Shown here piece after piece: positions 1 to 7,348 of a stretch of DNA of 7,659 nt; positions within the stretch are counted from its first letter, which is position 1; every line of letters begins with the position of its first letter. The notes under the pieces were generated by a model. It saw nothing but the letters and a program-made list of their open reading frames with translations. It was not told where the DNA came from and ran no database searches. Origin of the DNA: Leucobacter sp. (GTDB lineage Bacteria; Actinomycetota; Actinomycetes; Actinomycetales; Microbacteriaceae); NCBI GenBank assembly GCA_012510755.1, contig JAAZHL010000187.1:1-7659 (forward strand), written 5' to 3'. Position numbers and translations under genes: made by a program.

Positions 1-1
1 A

Positions 2-742
2 TACGATGCCGTTGCAGCCGATGCTTTGGCGTCGAAATATCTGAGGCCTTATATTGGCGCGAAAGAACTACTTCACTCACTCCCACGTTGGTGTCTTTGG
101 CTTGAAGACCTAAATCCCGCAGATCTGTCGCGCTCCAAAGTTCTGCGCGAGAGAGTCGAGAATGTGCGTCTCATGCGGAGCGGCTCCAAAAAGCAAGCAA
201 CAGTTTCGATTGCTGCAACCCCTCATCTGTTTGGGGAGCGGCGCGCTCTTAATGTGCCCTATGTTTGCCTCCCGAGCGTCGTCTCCGAAAATCGCCAGTA
301 CTTCGCTGCTGACTATTTACCCGCAACAGTTATCGCCAGCAATCTCGTATTCACCGCTGAGGACCCTGACGGTCTAATTTTTGCGGTCGCCTCCAGCTCA
401 ATGTTCATCACTTGGCAAAAGGCAATCGGTGGAAGGCTTGAATCTAGACTTAGGTTCTCGAACACCCTCGTCTGGAACAATCTCCCCTTGCCTTCAGTTC
501 CAGATGATCTTCGCCAACTGATCATCGCAGCGGGGCAAGGTGTGCTTGAGGCGCGCGCAAACCACCCCGAGCGCAGCCTTGCCGATCACTACAATCCACT
601 CGCAATGGCTCCTGAACTACTCAAGGCACATGCCGCACTTGACCGGGTAGTCGACCGTGCATTTGGTGCCAAGGTCCCGTTGCGTAGCAACGAAGAACGG
701 TTACAGATTCTCTTCGAGCGTTACGCAGAGCTAACAGCCTGA
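2..742 (+). CDS. MmeI-like type II restriction-modification enzyme, C-terminal part (5' end outside window)
   Basis: This is the C-terminal 246 codons of an MmeI-like enzyme, a single polypeptide that both methylates adenine in its target and cuts at a distance. The reading frame is open to the left edge (the first visible residues are YDAVAADALASKYLRPYIGA), so the TTG at base 26 is not the true start. The recognisable family blocks are KYLRPYIGAKELL, RWCLWLEDLNPADL, an ATPHLFGER segment, SSSMFITWQKAIGGR, LRFSNTLVWNNLPLP, and the closing LADHYNPLAM...LLKAHAALDRVVDRAFGA...RLQILFERYAEL. In this family these cover the target-recognition domain and the C-terminal helical part. The nuclease and methylase motifs lie upstream and cannot be checked. 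The end matches the usual family end, so there is no 3' truncation. It faces the helicase gene tail to tail, 35 bases apart, with no clear terminator hairpin in the gap. The family assignment rests on recalled motifs. Confidence 0.88.
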   Translation, partial: YDAVAADALASKYLRPYIGAKELLHSLPRWCLWLEDLNPADLSRSKVLRERVENVRLMRSGSKKQATVSIAATPHLFGERRALNVPYVCLPSVVSENRQYFAADYLPATVIASNLVFTAEDPDGLIFAVASSSMFITWQKAIGGRLESRLRFSNTLVWNNLPLPSVPDDLRQLIIAAGQGVLEARANHPERSLADHYNPLAMAPELLKAHAALDRVVDRAFGAKVPLRSNEERLQILFERYAELTA

Positions 743-777
743 CCTGCCTAACATGCACAAGCGGAATAATGGCTCTA

Positions 778-3700
778 CTATGGCGCGAACGTTGGCCCCT
801 TGGGCGCCACCTGGGCTGACTGCACAGACTGATCTGGCGTCGACGCCTGCGGGCCTGCAGCTTCACGTTCAAGCTCAGCGACAATCTCTGCGAGGCGCTG
901 TTTTTTGAACTCGAGCTCTTCCTTCTTCGGCCAAACCTCACGCTCTAACTCTTCAAGCTCCACGACTGTCTTGTTTGACGCAGTGAGCGATGCTTCATGC
1001 GCGGCGATCTGGTCAGTGAGCCCTGCAGCGCGCTGCTCAAACCCCCGCGAGAGCGATCCATGATCGCCTCCGGTGATTCGTGAGAACCTCATCTCGAACC
1101 TCAGAGCATTTTGCGCGCCGTCAGCATGAAACTCGACCACAGGATCGTCTTTGGCTACCGGGTTCCACCGAAAATGTGCGTCCCAATCAAGACCGCCCAC
1201 CGTGACGCGCGTTTTGGCCGCCTTCGGATAATTCTGATTGTGTGGCCCCCACCCAGGGTTGTTCTTCGCTTCGGCTAAAGACACAGAGAGCTGGTGCTTG
1301 AGCGCAAGACCAAATTCCTTCCGGTCACTGAATGGTGCATCTGATGCCCATCTCGAGCGAGAGACTGCACCTGCAAACGCATCGCCCTGGGTGTCAGTAA
1401 CTTTTGGCTGGAGTTGCTTCAACAAATCAATATCGCGTTCGAGCCCGCTACCGATTTGTTGCTGGAGGAGACGACGAGAGTGCACCGAATCAATCTTCCG
1501 CAAATGTGATCGTTCTTGTCTCGCCAACTTTTGCGTCTCTTGTTTCAGGTTCGCCATTTCAAGGATTCGCATGTCACCGATGGTGATTGCCTGCATCTCT
1601 GCGAACTGTAGAGCCTTTTCGCTCGAGTTATCGGCTTCACGGACGTCAAGACGGCCTGACAGCACTTGCTCAATGAATGATGCTTTTCTGGCGAGGGTGC
1701 CCCACATGTACGCATCGAAGCTGCCCTCGGTTGCGTACCGGAACACTTGCACTTCACCGTTTTGGTTGCCTTGACGAATGAGCCGCCCTTCGCGTTGGGT
1801 GACGTCCGCCGGACGCCACGGCGCATCGACGTGGTGCAGCGCGATCGCACGGGTTTGCACGTTCGTGCCCACCCCCATTTTCTCTGTGGAACCGATCAGC
1901 ACCGCCACGCGACCGTCGCGGCACTGCTGAAACAGTTCCGCTTTAGTTTTGTCGTTGGTGGCCTCATGAATGAACCTGATCTTCTCGGCGGGCATACCAC
2001 GCGCAACTAACTGGTCGCGGAGATGATGGTAGGCGTCCCATTTATCGGGGTCTTCTTTGGGGGTGCCCAGGTCACAGAACACGATTTGGAGCGCTCCGGG
2101 GGTGTCTGAGACGTCGCCCCACTCGTCCAAGTATTCGTTGTCGCGGGTTTCTTCCCATATCGTTGCCACCTTGTCCGCCACGATGTCGATTTTGGTGGTT
2201 TCTTCGGGCAAGGGGCCGTCAAGATCACGCAACCGTGCATCGAGTGCGATTGCGCGGCCGTCGGAAGTGATCTTGAGCATATTGTCTTCTTCGGGCTCTA
2301 CCTGACGGTTTTTCACCAGCTCGGCCCGCTCATTAATGTCGTTCATGCCCGCTTGTTGTGCATCAGTAGCTGGCACAATCACCCTTTCCGGGGCGTGCTC
2401 GCCTTTACTGTTGCGGGGTAGCTCCGGCACCTTGAGATTGAGGTCTGCTTGTGTTTTGACGTCACCGGAGACGTGCCACATGTTGAGCAGCTCGGGGAGG
2501 TTCCTGAACCTTGCGGTACGGGTGTTGACCTGGAAACCGCCACCGCCCGGTTTTGGTTCCACCGCGGTGACTTGCTCGGTGAACTGCAGTGCCCAATCGT
2601 CCGCGCGGTACACCTCGGCTGTCTTTAATAGGTCAGGGCGCAGGTAACGCATCATCACATACATTTCGATCATCGAGCTGGGCAGCGGGGTCGCTGTGGC
2701 CAGCGTGGCCACGCGTGACTGCTTCAGATGGTCTCGGTGATACCAGAGCTTCATATCGAGGTCTTGCGCACGATTCGAGCCCTTAGCCTTAGCGAGATCT
2801 CCCACTGACGAGGTGACTGTCAGATTCTTAAAGAGGTGCGCCTCGTCAACACAGAGGTAGTCGATGCCGGTCTCGTCCCATGTGACCCCTTCGTCGTAGT
2901 CAAGGTCGAGCATCGCTTTGAGGTTCTCTTCCTGACGTTGAATCTGGTCTTCCAGTTTTTTGACTGAATCTTTAGACAGCGAGGAGGCGAGTTTCTGTTC
3001 GTGAATCTCGGTCATTTCGGCGAGTTTCTCCGAGGCATATGCCGTGGTTGCTTCGCCGAGACCGATTTTCTCGAATGCCGAATGCGTCATGATGACACAA
3101 TCCCAGTCGTTGGTTTGTGCACGGCGAACAAACAGTTTTCGAGCGTCCTGCCCCTTGGTGCGTGCAATGTCTGCGGTACCTGCTGACAGCACCTTGGCTT
3201 GCGGGTAGACCTGTTTGAACTCTCGTGTGAACTGTTTGAGCATCTGGTTTGGCACAATAATGGCCGGTTTGGTTGCTAGCCCGAGACGTTTGAGCTCCAT
3301 CACCCCCATCACCATTTCGGCGGTCTTTCCGGCCCCTACTTCGTGGAAGAGCCCCGCTGCTGGCTCGGAGAGCATTCGTGCGACGGCAGCGTGCTGGTGC
3401 GGGTGGGGAGTCCACGAAGCTGCAGTGCCCGGGAATGAGAGGCGCACGTTGTCGTAGGAGCGCAACACGATCCCGTTGTACAAGTCGTTGTAGCGAGTCT
3501 GCAAATGTTCGGCCCGGTCTGCGTCTTTCCAAAGCCAATCTTGAAACGCCTCATGCAACTCCATTGCGCGTTCCTGCAGAGCTTCAGTCGCATCTTGATC
3601 AACAAACTGTCGGTCATCAACTCTGTATGTCAGTTCCAGCTTCTTGTTCCCGATCACGTCTTTGAATACCTGGTATGCGTGAGCGCTCGCGAACCTGCCG

Positions 3701-6351
3701 GTAACACCCCATTTCGCCTCGGCGGTAGTGGAGGCGCGGCCACCTTTAATCGAAAACCGCCATTCACCGTCAATGCGCTCAAGTGCTCGCACTTCTTTAC
3801 CAAGCGCATGTTCAATGAACTCGCTCACGTACTGTTTCGGCACCCAACCAGCACCGAACCGTACGTTGATTTCGGCAGGGCCGACCTCTGCCGGAATTAC
3901 TGCTTCGAGTGCGTCAAGATGCTTCTGGAACCTTTCGTCGGCAGCCGCGAGCTCACGAATTTCTGCCCGTTTCTGACGCACGTTTCCTGACAGGAACTCT
4001 TCTGCGGGAATGAACGTGTCATTGTCTGCGGGGGAAAGGAACACTCGATCGCCCAACTGTTCGATCGCTTCCAATTCAGTCACATCGAGCAGTTCGGCAA
4101 CGAACGGAATATCGACCGCACCAAAGCGATCCATACTGATCCTGATCGCATCGTCGGGGGAGTCCACCGACGTCACTTCGGCGACTGGTGCAACCACTCG
4201 TTTCTCGAAGATCGTCGCCTTCCTGGCGACACCAGTGTCTTCGTTGAACCGCTCCAGCGCCACCACCGTCGCGTAGTGCGGATCAGTGCGCAGCGCTTTC
4301 AGTGCGGGCGGATAACGACGAGTGATGATCGGTTCTTTACCCTCACGTTCTCGCACGGTCTCAGTGAAGCGTCCGAGCGGACCGAATCTTGCGCTGAAGT
4401 CGTCATAGATACGGTTGAGGTCTGCACGCATCTGAGTGATTTCAGGGGTATCTTCGCTGCTGGCTGCTTCTGCGTTCAGCAACGCCACTGCTGCGTCACG
4501 CAGCTCCAATAGTTGACGAACTTCTACCTGCGCATTCTTTGGCACTTTCAACGGTTCTGGGCCATTCAGTCCAACCGTTTCGAGGTCGCCGTTTTCTGCC
4601 ACATAGACTCGGCCAACAAGCTTGTTTTCGTCTTGCAGCACACGCGCAACTGGCCGGTCAGTGACCACCTGTCCGGCAGCAGCCCAGGTTTTACCGTCAG
4701 CTATTGCTGCTGCCGTGATCTGCTGCAGGGCACGATCCAGCAAAGGGGTAACGTCTTCGGCGCGAGTTGACGGAGCGGTGACGTAGATTTCTGGCCCGAA
4801 CCTCCCCATTCGAGTGTCGGTGCTTCCAAGCACCATCTCGGGGCGGTCGACAAAGTATTGGTTCGACGCGACCGGGCCTGCAGTCCCGTCGACCTCCACC
4901 GTGTGCAGCCAGGCAGGTTCCACCGGAGGTGCTTCTCCCGAGTGGCGGCGAAACACGAGCACGTCAATAATTGCGTCGGTGCCTGCAGTTTCTCCGTGTG
5001 CGCCTGCAGGCATACGAACCGCGCCAAGCAGTTCACCATATTTTGCTATTTCGCGGCGCGACCTCTCGGCTTTGCCGTCCATCGTCCACCGTGACGACAT
5101 GACCGCGACAATACCGCCCGGCTTCGTCATGCGCAGTGATTTCACAATGAAGTGGTTGTGCAGCGACAGGCCAGCTGGATTGTATGCCGGGTCATGCAAC
5201 TTTGCCTGCCCGAACGGTACGTTGCCGATTGCGGCATCGTACCCATCGCCCTCAAGCCGTGTATCCGCGAATGATTCATTCAGGATCTTCGCGTCACGGT
5301 GCAAGAACCCTGCGATTTTTGCGGTAGTTGAGTCCAACTCAACGCCAGTCATTGACGTACCAGTCGGTGCGGCAGCGATGAAGTTCCCACTGCCGCAGCC
5401 CGGCTCAAGAACGTCTGCCGATGTGGGCAGTCCGAGACGCCCGACAGCCGCCCACATCGCCTTTACATATTCTGGGTTTGTGTAATGCGCGTTCAGTACG
5501 GTGCGGCGTGCCGCACGCCATTCGTCCACCGACCAAATCTCTTCAAGCTGCGCCCGTTCAGACGCATATTTGTCATTCTTCGGATCGAACAGTTCAGGTA
5601 GTGCGCCCCAGCCAGGGAAGCGGGAAAGCTCTGCCCGTTCGTCTACTGTGGGTTCGCGGCGTTCTTGTAAAAGTCGCTCGAGAGTAACGACCGCAGCGAG
5701 TCCACCACCCAGTCGCGCCCGGCCTGTTCCTGGCCGAGAAACCCGATCAAATGCATCACCTGGAAGGCTTGCTGCAGCGTCACCGGTTCTGGGTTCTTCA
5801 CGTTCAACTGCAGCACTTGGTCTGCCCAGCTCTTCAGCTTCGATTCCAGCTCGGGTAATGCTAAGAGCTGCGCGTCGCCCTTCGTCCCCGCCGTCTCGAA
5901 GTATGGGTCGTCCAGAATGTCGAAGTTCGGGTTCACTTCCAGCGAGTCCTCCGGATACAGCATCTCTTCCGTGCGATCCATCTCGTGTTCCCGCTGCAGC
6001 TCCCGAAAGTCCTCCACTGTCATGCGCGTCGGTACTTCTATCCCCTCCGCCCATAACCGTTTCAGCAGGTAGATCGCCTCGGGCTGGCCCGTCAAGTCTT
6101 CCTCGCTGATCGCGAGTTCCTCCAACCAGCCCGGTATGTGATTCTCGTAATAGTCGATTTCCCGCATCACTTGCAGGTCGTTGTTGATCTGCCCAACCCG
6201 CTCCAAATAGTTGTCCGTCTCCGGCCAACGATCCTGCAACTGCTGAAACAGTGGCTTGTTCAATTTGGTCATTGTTTTGCTCCGTTTCCGTGAATTCGCC
6301 CCAAAGGTCAAACGCCAACTGGGTATCTGCCACCTTGGTTCTACGCGCCAT
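778..6351 (-). CDS. DarB-like N6-adenine methylase / SNF2-family helicase fusion protein (1857 aa)
   Basis: This is a giant two-enzyme protein of the mobile-element methylase-helicase family (methylase first, helicase second, as in phage P1 DarB). Residues are numbered from the ATG at 6351. Residues 1-26 form a short basic-to-acidic leader with QLAFDLW. Residues 27-236 are Gly/Arg/Ala/Asp-rich and overlap a second gene. Residues 215-256 (LAAVVTLERLLQ...GWGALPELFD) are the family entry motif. SAM motif I is VLEPGCGSGNF (314-324) and motif IV is GNVPFG (376-381), followed by the family's PGGIVAVMSSRWTMD. The middle holds FLSGNVRQK and PAEINVRFGAGWVP (786-838). The helicase has Walker A HEVGAGKT (1003-1010), DEAH (1169-1172), ATATP (1217-1221), GVGTNVQ (1493-1499) and motif VI QREGRLIRQG (1519-1528). 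The tail, from about 1590, is helical and coiled-coil-like. No nuclease motif is seen. The ATG has GGGAG only 3 bases upstream, or GAGG 11 bases upstream. An ATG at 6372 and a TTG at 6387 are alternative starts. A role in antirestriction or DNA processing during transfer is inferred from the family. Confidence 0.9.
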   Translation of the reverse strand: MARRTKVADTQLAFDLWGEFTETEQNNDQIEQATVSAVAGSLAGDGQLFGAGWADQQRPASDAGNRLLRESHTGLVGGTRDQRGRLDGPARGDLPAETVMGGGDRSTDAHDSGGLSGAAAGTRDGSHGRDAVSGGLAGSEPELRHSGRPILRDGGDEGRRAALSITRAGIEAEELGRPSAAVEREEPRTGDAAASLPGDAFDRVSRPGTGRARLGGGLAAVVTLERLLQERREPTVDERAELSRFPGWGALPELFDPKNDKYASERAQLEEIWSVDEWRAARRTVLNAHYTNPEYVKAMWAAVGRLGLPTSADVLEPGCGSGNFIAAAPTGTSMTGVELDSTTAKIAGFLHRDAKILNESFADTRLEGDGYDAAIGNVPFGQAKLHDPAYNPAGLSLHNHFIVKSLRMTKPGGIVAVMSSRWTMDGKAERSRREIAKYGELLGAVRMPAGAHGETAGTDAIIDVLVFRRHSGEAPPVEPAWLHTVEVDGTAGPVASNQYFVDRPEMVLGSTDTRMGRFGPEIYVTAPSTRAEDVTPLLDRALQQITAAAIADGKTWAAAGQVVTDRPVARVLQDENKLVGRVYVAENGDLETVGLNGPEPLKVPKNAQVEVRQLLELRDAAVALLNAEAASSEDTPEITQMRADLNRIYDDFSARFGPLGRFTETVREREGKEPIITRRYPPALKALRTDPHYATVVALERFNEDTGVARKATIFEKRVVAPVAEVTSVDSPDDAIRISMDRFGAVDIPFVAELLDVTELEAIEQLGDRVFLSPADNDTFIPAEEFLSGNVRQKRAEIRELAAADERFQKHLDALEAVIPAEVGPAEINVRFGAGWVPKQYVSEFIEHALGKEVRALERIDGEWRFSIKGGRASTTAEAKWGVTGRFASAHAYQVFKDVIGNKKLELTYRVDDRQFVDQDATEALQERAMELHEAFQDWLWKDADRAEHLQTRYNDLYNGIVLRSYDNVRLSFPGTAASWTPHPHQHAAVARMLSEPAAGLFHEVGAGKTAEMVMGVMELKRLGLATKPAIIVPNQMLKQFTREFKQVYPQAKVLSAGTADIARTKGQDARKLFVRRAQTNDWDCVIMTHSAFEKIGLGEATTAYASEKLAEMTEIHEQKLASSLSKDSVKKLEDQIQRQEENLKAMLDLDYDEGVTWDETGIDYLCVDEAHLFKNLTVTSSVGDLAKAKGSNRAQDLDMKLWYHRDHLKQSRVATLATATPLPSSMIEMYVMMRYLRPDLLKTAEVYRADDWALQFTEQVTAVEPKPGGGGFQVNTRTARFRNLPELLNMWHVSGDVKTQADLNLKVPELPRNSKGEHAPERVIVPATDAQQAGMNDINERAELVKNRQVEPEEDNMLKITSDGRAIALDARLRDLDGPLPEETTKIDIVADKVATIWEETRDNEYLDEWGDVSDTPGALQIVFCDLGTPKEDPDKWDAYHHLRDQLVARGMPAEKIRFIHEATNDKTKAELFQQCRDGRVAVLIGSTEKMGVGTNVQTRAIALHHVDAPWRPADVTQREGRLIRQGNQNGEVQVFRYATEGSFDAYMWGTLARKASFIEQVLSGRLDVREADNSSEKALQFAEMQAITIGDMRILEMANLKQETQKLARQERSHLRKIDSVHSRRLLQQQIGSGLERDIDLLKQLQPKVTDTQGDAFAGAVSRSRWASDAPFSDRKEFGLALKHQLSVSLAEAKNNPGWGPHNQNYPKAAKTRVTVGGLDWDAHFRWNPVAKDDPVVEFHADGAQNALRFEMRFSRITGGDHGSLSRGFEQRAAGLTDQIAAHEASLTASNKTVVELEELEREVWPKKEELEFKKQRLAEIVAELEREAAGPQASTPDQSVQSAQVAPKGPTFAP
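5643..6272 (-). CDS. Nested gene of unknown function, +1 frame inside the helicase 5' region (209 aa)
   Basis: This is a complete reading frame beginning MTKLNKPLFQQLQDRW and ending YKNAANPQ, wholly inside the helicase frame. The ATG at 6272 is chosen because GGAG lies 7 bases upstream; a TTG 13 codons earlier has less support. The protein is acidic, rich in Leu, Glu, Asp and Gln, has several Trp and Tyr residues, and looks mostly helical, with no signal peptide or membrane segment. Codon use supports it: for the 60 bases 6061-6120, 17 of 19 codons in this frame end in G or C, against 6 of 20 in the helicase frame. For 5941-6000 the count here is 15 of 19. It is not recognised as a member of any known family. 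The ATG lies 79 bases after the helicase ATG, so both genes share a transcript, and its stop (TAG, 5645-5643) falls just before the helicase GWGALPE motif. A function linked to the helicase is plausible but only inferred from position. Confidence 0.78.
   Translation of the reverse strand: MTKLNKPLFQQLQDRWPETDNYLERVGQINNDLQVMREIDYYENHIPGWLEELAISEEDLTGQPEAIYLLKRLWAEGIEVPTRMTVEDFRELQREHEMDRTEEMLYPEDSLEVNPNFDILDDPYFETAGTKGDAQLLALPELESKLKSWADQVLQLNVKNPEPVTLQQAFQVMHLIGFLGQEQAGRDWVVDSLRSLLSSDFYKNAANPQ
6280..6283 (-). promoter_or_regulatory. Ribosome binding site of the nested gene
   Basis: GGAG lies 7 bases before the ATG at 6272, inside helicase codons 23-24. It fixes the start of the nested gene and argues that this frame is translated independently rather than read only by frameshifting. 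Confidence 0.6.
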
Positions 6352-6384
6352 TGTCTCCCGCACCTCTGACATCAGTAATCTCTG

Positions 6385-6413
6385 CAACTTCGATTACCGG
6401 CCGCGCGCAAGTC
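6385..6413 (-). repeat. Intergenic repeat copy 1, upstream of the helicase gene
   Basis: This copy shares the 15-base core GGCCGCGCGCAAGTC (+ strand, 6399-6413) with copy 2. It matches at 21 of 23 bases over 6391-6413 and also shares CAAC at its left edge. It sits 34-62 bases before the helicase ATG, after the terminator that ends the ssb transcript, which is where a promoter or operator for the helicase would be expected. On the minus strand it contains TTGACT, a fair -35 match, but no convincing -10 at normal spacing. A regulatory role is inferred. Confidence 0.6.
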
Positions 6414-6440
6414 AACATCGCGGGTACACTGACCGGGAGG

Positions 6441-6472
6441 GCACACAAAAGGGGGCCGCATCGCGACCCCCT
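6441..6472 (-). terminator. Rho-independent terminator after the ssb gene
   Basis: Read on the minus strand, AGGGGG (6472-6467) pairs with CCCCCT (6455-6450), with a further 3 bp possible inside the 11-base loop, followed by TTTTGTGTG. It lies 19 bases past the ssb stop codon. It separates the ssb transcript from the helicase gene, which therefore probably has its own promoter in the roughly 90 bases between the terminator and the helicase start. Confidence 0.7.
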
Positions 6473-6490
6473 GATGGTTGAGAGAATTAC

Positions 6491-7309
6491 CTACATTGCT
6501 GCTGTTTGCGCAACTGCCGGCGGCGGAACCTCAGCGCTTGGAGATGGTGCAGGTTGAGTGACTTCGGTTGCCTCTGCCCAAGTCATTGGTGATGCAGCTG
6601 ACGAAAGATGGTTCGGCACCGACATAAGCCATGTTCGAGCCGTGTCAGAAAGCGGCACACTCTTCACAGCAGAGTCCACCGACGCCCGCAACTCGTCGGG
6701 GTGTGCGTTCCGTGCAGATTCATAAACGTCCGTCACTTTTGCAGCATCTTCGGCTGAGAGGTGCCCCTGCTTCACGAGAGCGTGCACACGGTTGAGCATC
6801 TCTGCTTCCACCGTGGCGCGAGCTACTGCGTTCACGTTGTCATCAGGGTGTCGGTCTGCAGCTGCCGCCGGAGTTGCCTGCACTTGAGAGGTGGCGACTT
6901 GGTCGGCCTCCTGATCTGCAGCAGGCGCTGCTTCACGGGTGCGGTTCGCGCGCTGTGAACGATCCATCACGACCGTAACTGCCCTATCGGTCAGGTCAGG
7001 CGAGAAATGGTTCGCGTACAAGGTGGGGTTTTTATATGTCTTCCCCTCGTGCTCGCGCTCGACTATACGTGATGCACCGATCACGAGTAGCGCGTCGCCT
7101 GACTGGTATTCGCGAATCAGGTCGGCTTGCTGCCCGTTGAATACGCCGTCATAAAACGTGGGATCACCTTCCACCCATTCACCGGCATCGTTCTTTGACC
7201 AGTTTGCTTCGACCAGCCGCGCCGTTGCGAACTGGTCGTGCCCCTTCTGGCTATCCGCCGGAAAATACTTCGGGTTTGTTGCGAGACGTACCCTGAAACC
7301 ATCGGCCAT
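6491..7309 (-). CDS. SSB-like single-stranded-DNA-binding protein with C-terminal extension (272 aa)
   Basis: The N-terminal 110 residues look like an SSB-type OB fold: a beta strand with FATARLVEANWSKN (27-40), then WVEGDPTFYDGVFNGQQADLI (45-65), the GDALLVIGASRIVEREHEGKTY strand pair (71-92), and a final NPTLYANHFSPDL strand (94-106). This is the SSB type found on actinobacterial mobile elements, expected to coat single-stranded DNA in replication or conjugative transfer. Residues 120-160 are an Ala/Asp/Gln-rich linker. Residues 160-232 are predicted helical and are not recognised as a known domain. The tail is Pro/Ala-rich and ends VAQTAAM, without the acidic DDxPF tip that housekeeping SSBs use to recruit partners. 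The start is well fixed: AAGGAG lies 6 bases before the ATG. The gene lies between an HNH gene and the helicase gene on the same strand and is closed by a terminator. Confidence 0.8.
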   Translation of the reverse strand: MADGFRVRLATNPKYFPADSQKGHDQFATARLVEANWSKNDAGEWVEGDPTFYDGVFNGQQADLIREYQSGDALLVIGASRIVEREHEGKTYKNPTLYANHFSPDLTDRAVTVVMDRSQRANRTREAAPAADQEADQVATSQVQATPAAAADRHPDDNVNAVARATVEAEMLNRVHALVKQGHLSAEDAAKVTDVYESARNAHPDELRASVDSAVKSVPLSDTARTWLMSVPNHLSSAASPMTWAEATEVTQPAPSPSAEVPPPAVAQTAAM

Positions 7310-7315
7310 GATCTA

Positions 7316-7321
7316 CTCCTT
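7316..7321 (-). promoter_or_regulatory. Strong ribosome binding site of the ssb-like gene
   Basis: AAGGAG is 6 bases upstream of the ATG at 7309. This is the best Shine-Dalgarno match in the window, suggesting the SSB-like protein is made in quantity, as a coating protein needs to be. Confidence 0.75.
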
Positions 7322-7348
7322 CGAGTCCGGGCTACCAGCCTGCCTGGT

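Noticed and set aside
743..777. Possible bidirectional terminator between the convergent genes
   Set aside because: No stem of useful length and no T-run could be found in these 35 bases.
2972..3538. 188-codon frame on the minus strand inside the helicase
   Set aside because: Arg/Thr-rich out-of-frame reading over the Walker A region, where the helicase frame is strongly conserved. Unlike the nested gene at 5643-6272, it has neither ordinary protein composition nor a clear start signal.
4814..5485. 223-codon open frame on the + strand opposite the methylase domain
   Set aside because: Ser/Pro/Arg-rich composition typical of an antisense shadow. The opposite strand carries clear methylase motifs at the same place.
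5640..5700. Programmed -1 frameshift site at the end of the nested gene
   Set aside because: The bases near the stop (GAC TTT TAC AAG in the nested frame) do not form a standard slippery heptamer, so a frameshift signal is not claimed.
5501..6109. 202-codon open frame on the + strand opposite the gene overlap
   Set aside because: Extreme Ser/Arg/Ala composition, no recognisable motif and no good ribosome binding site. It is a third frame kept open by GC-rich codons.
778..6351. Type ISP restriction enzyme (LlaGI-like) for the large protein
   Set aside because: Those enzymes run nuclease, helicase, methylase, recognition domain. Here the methylase precedes the helicase and there is no N-terminal nuclease motif.
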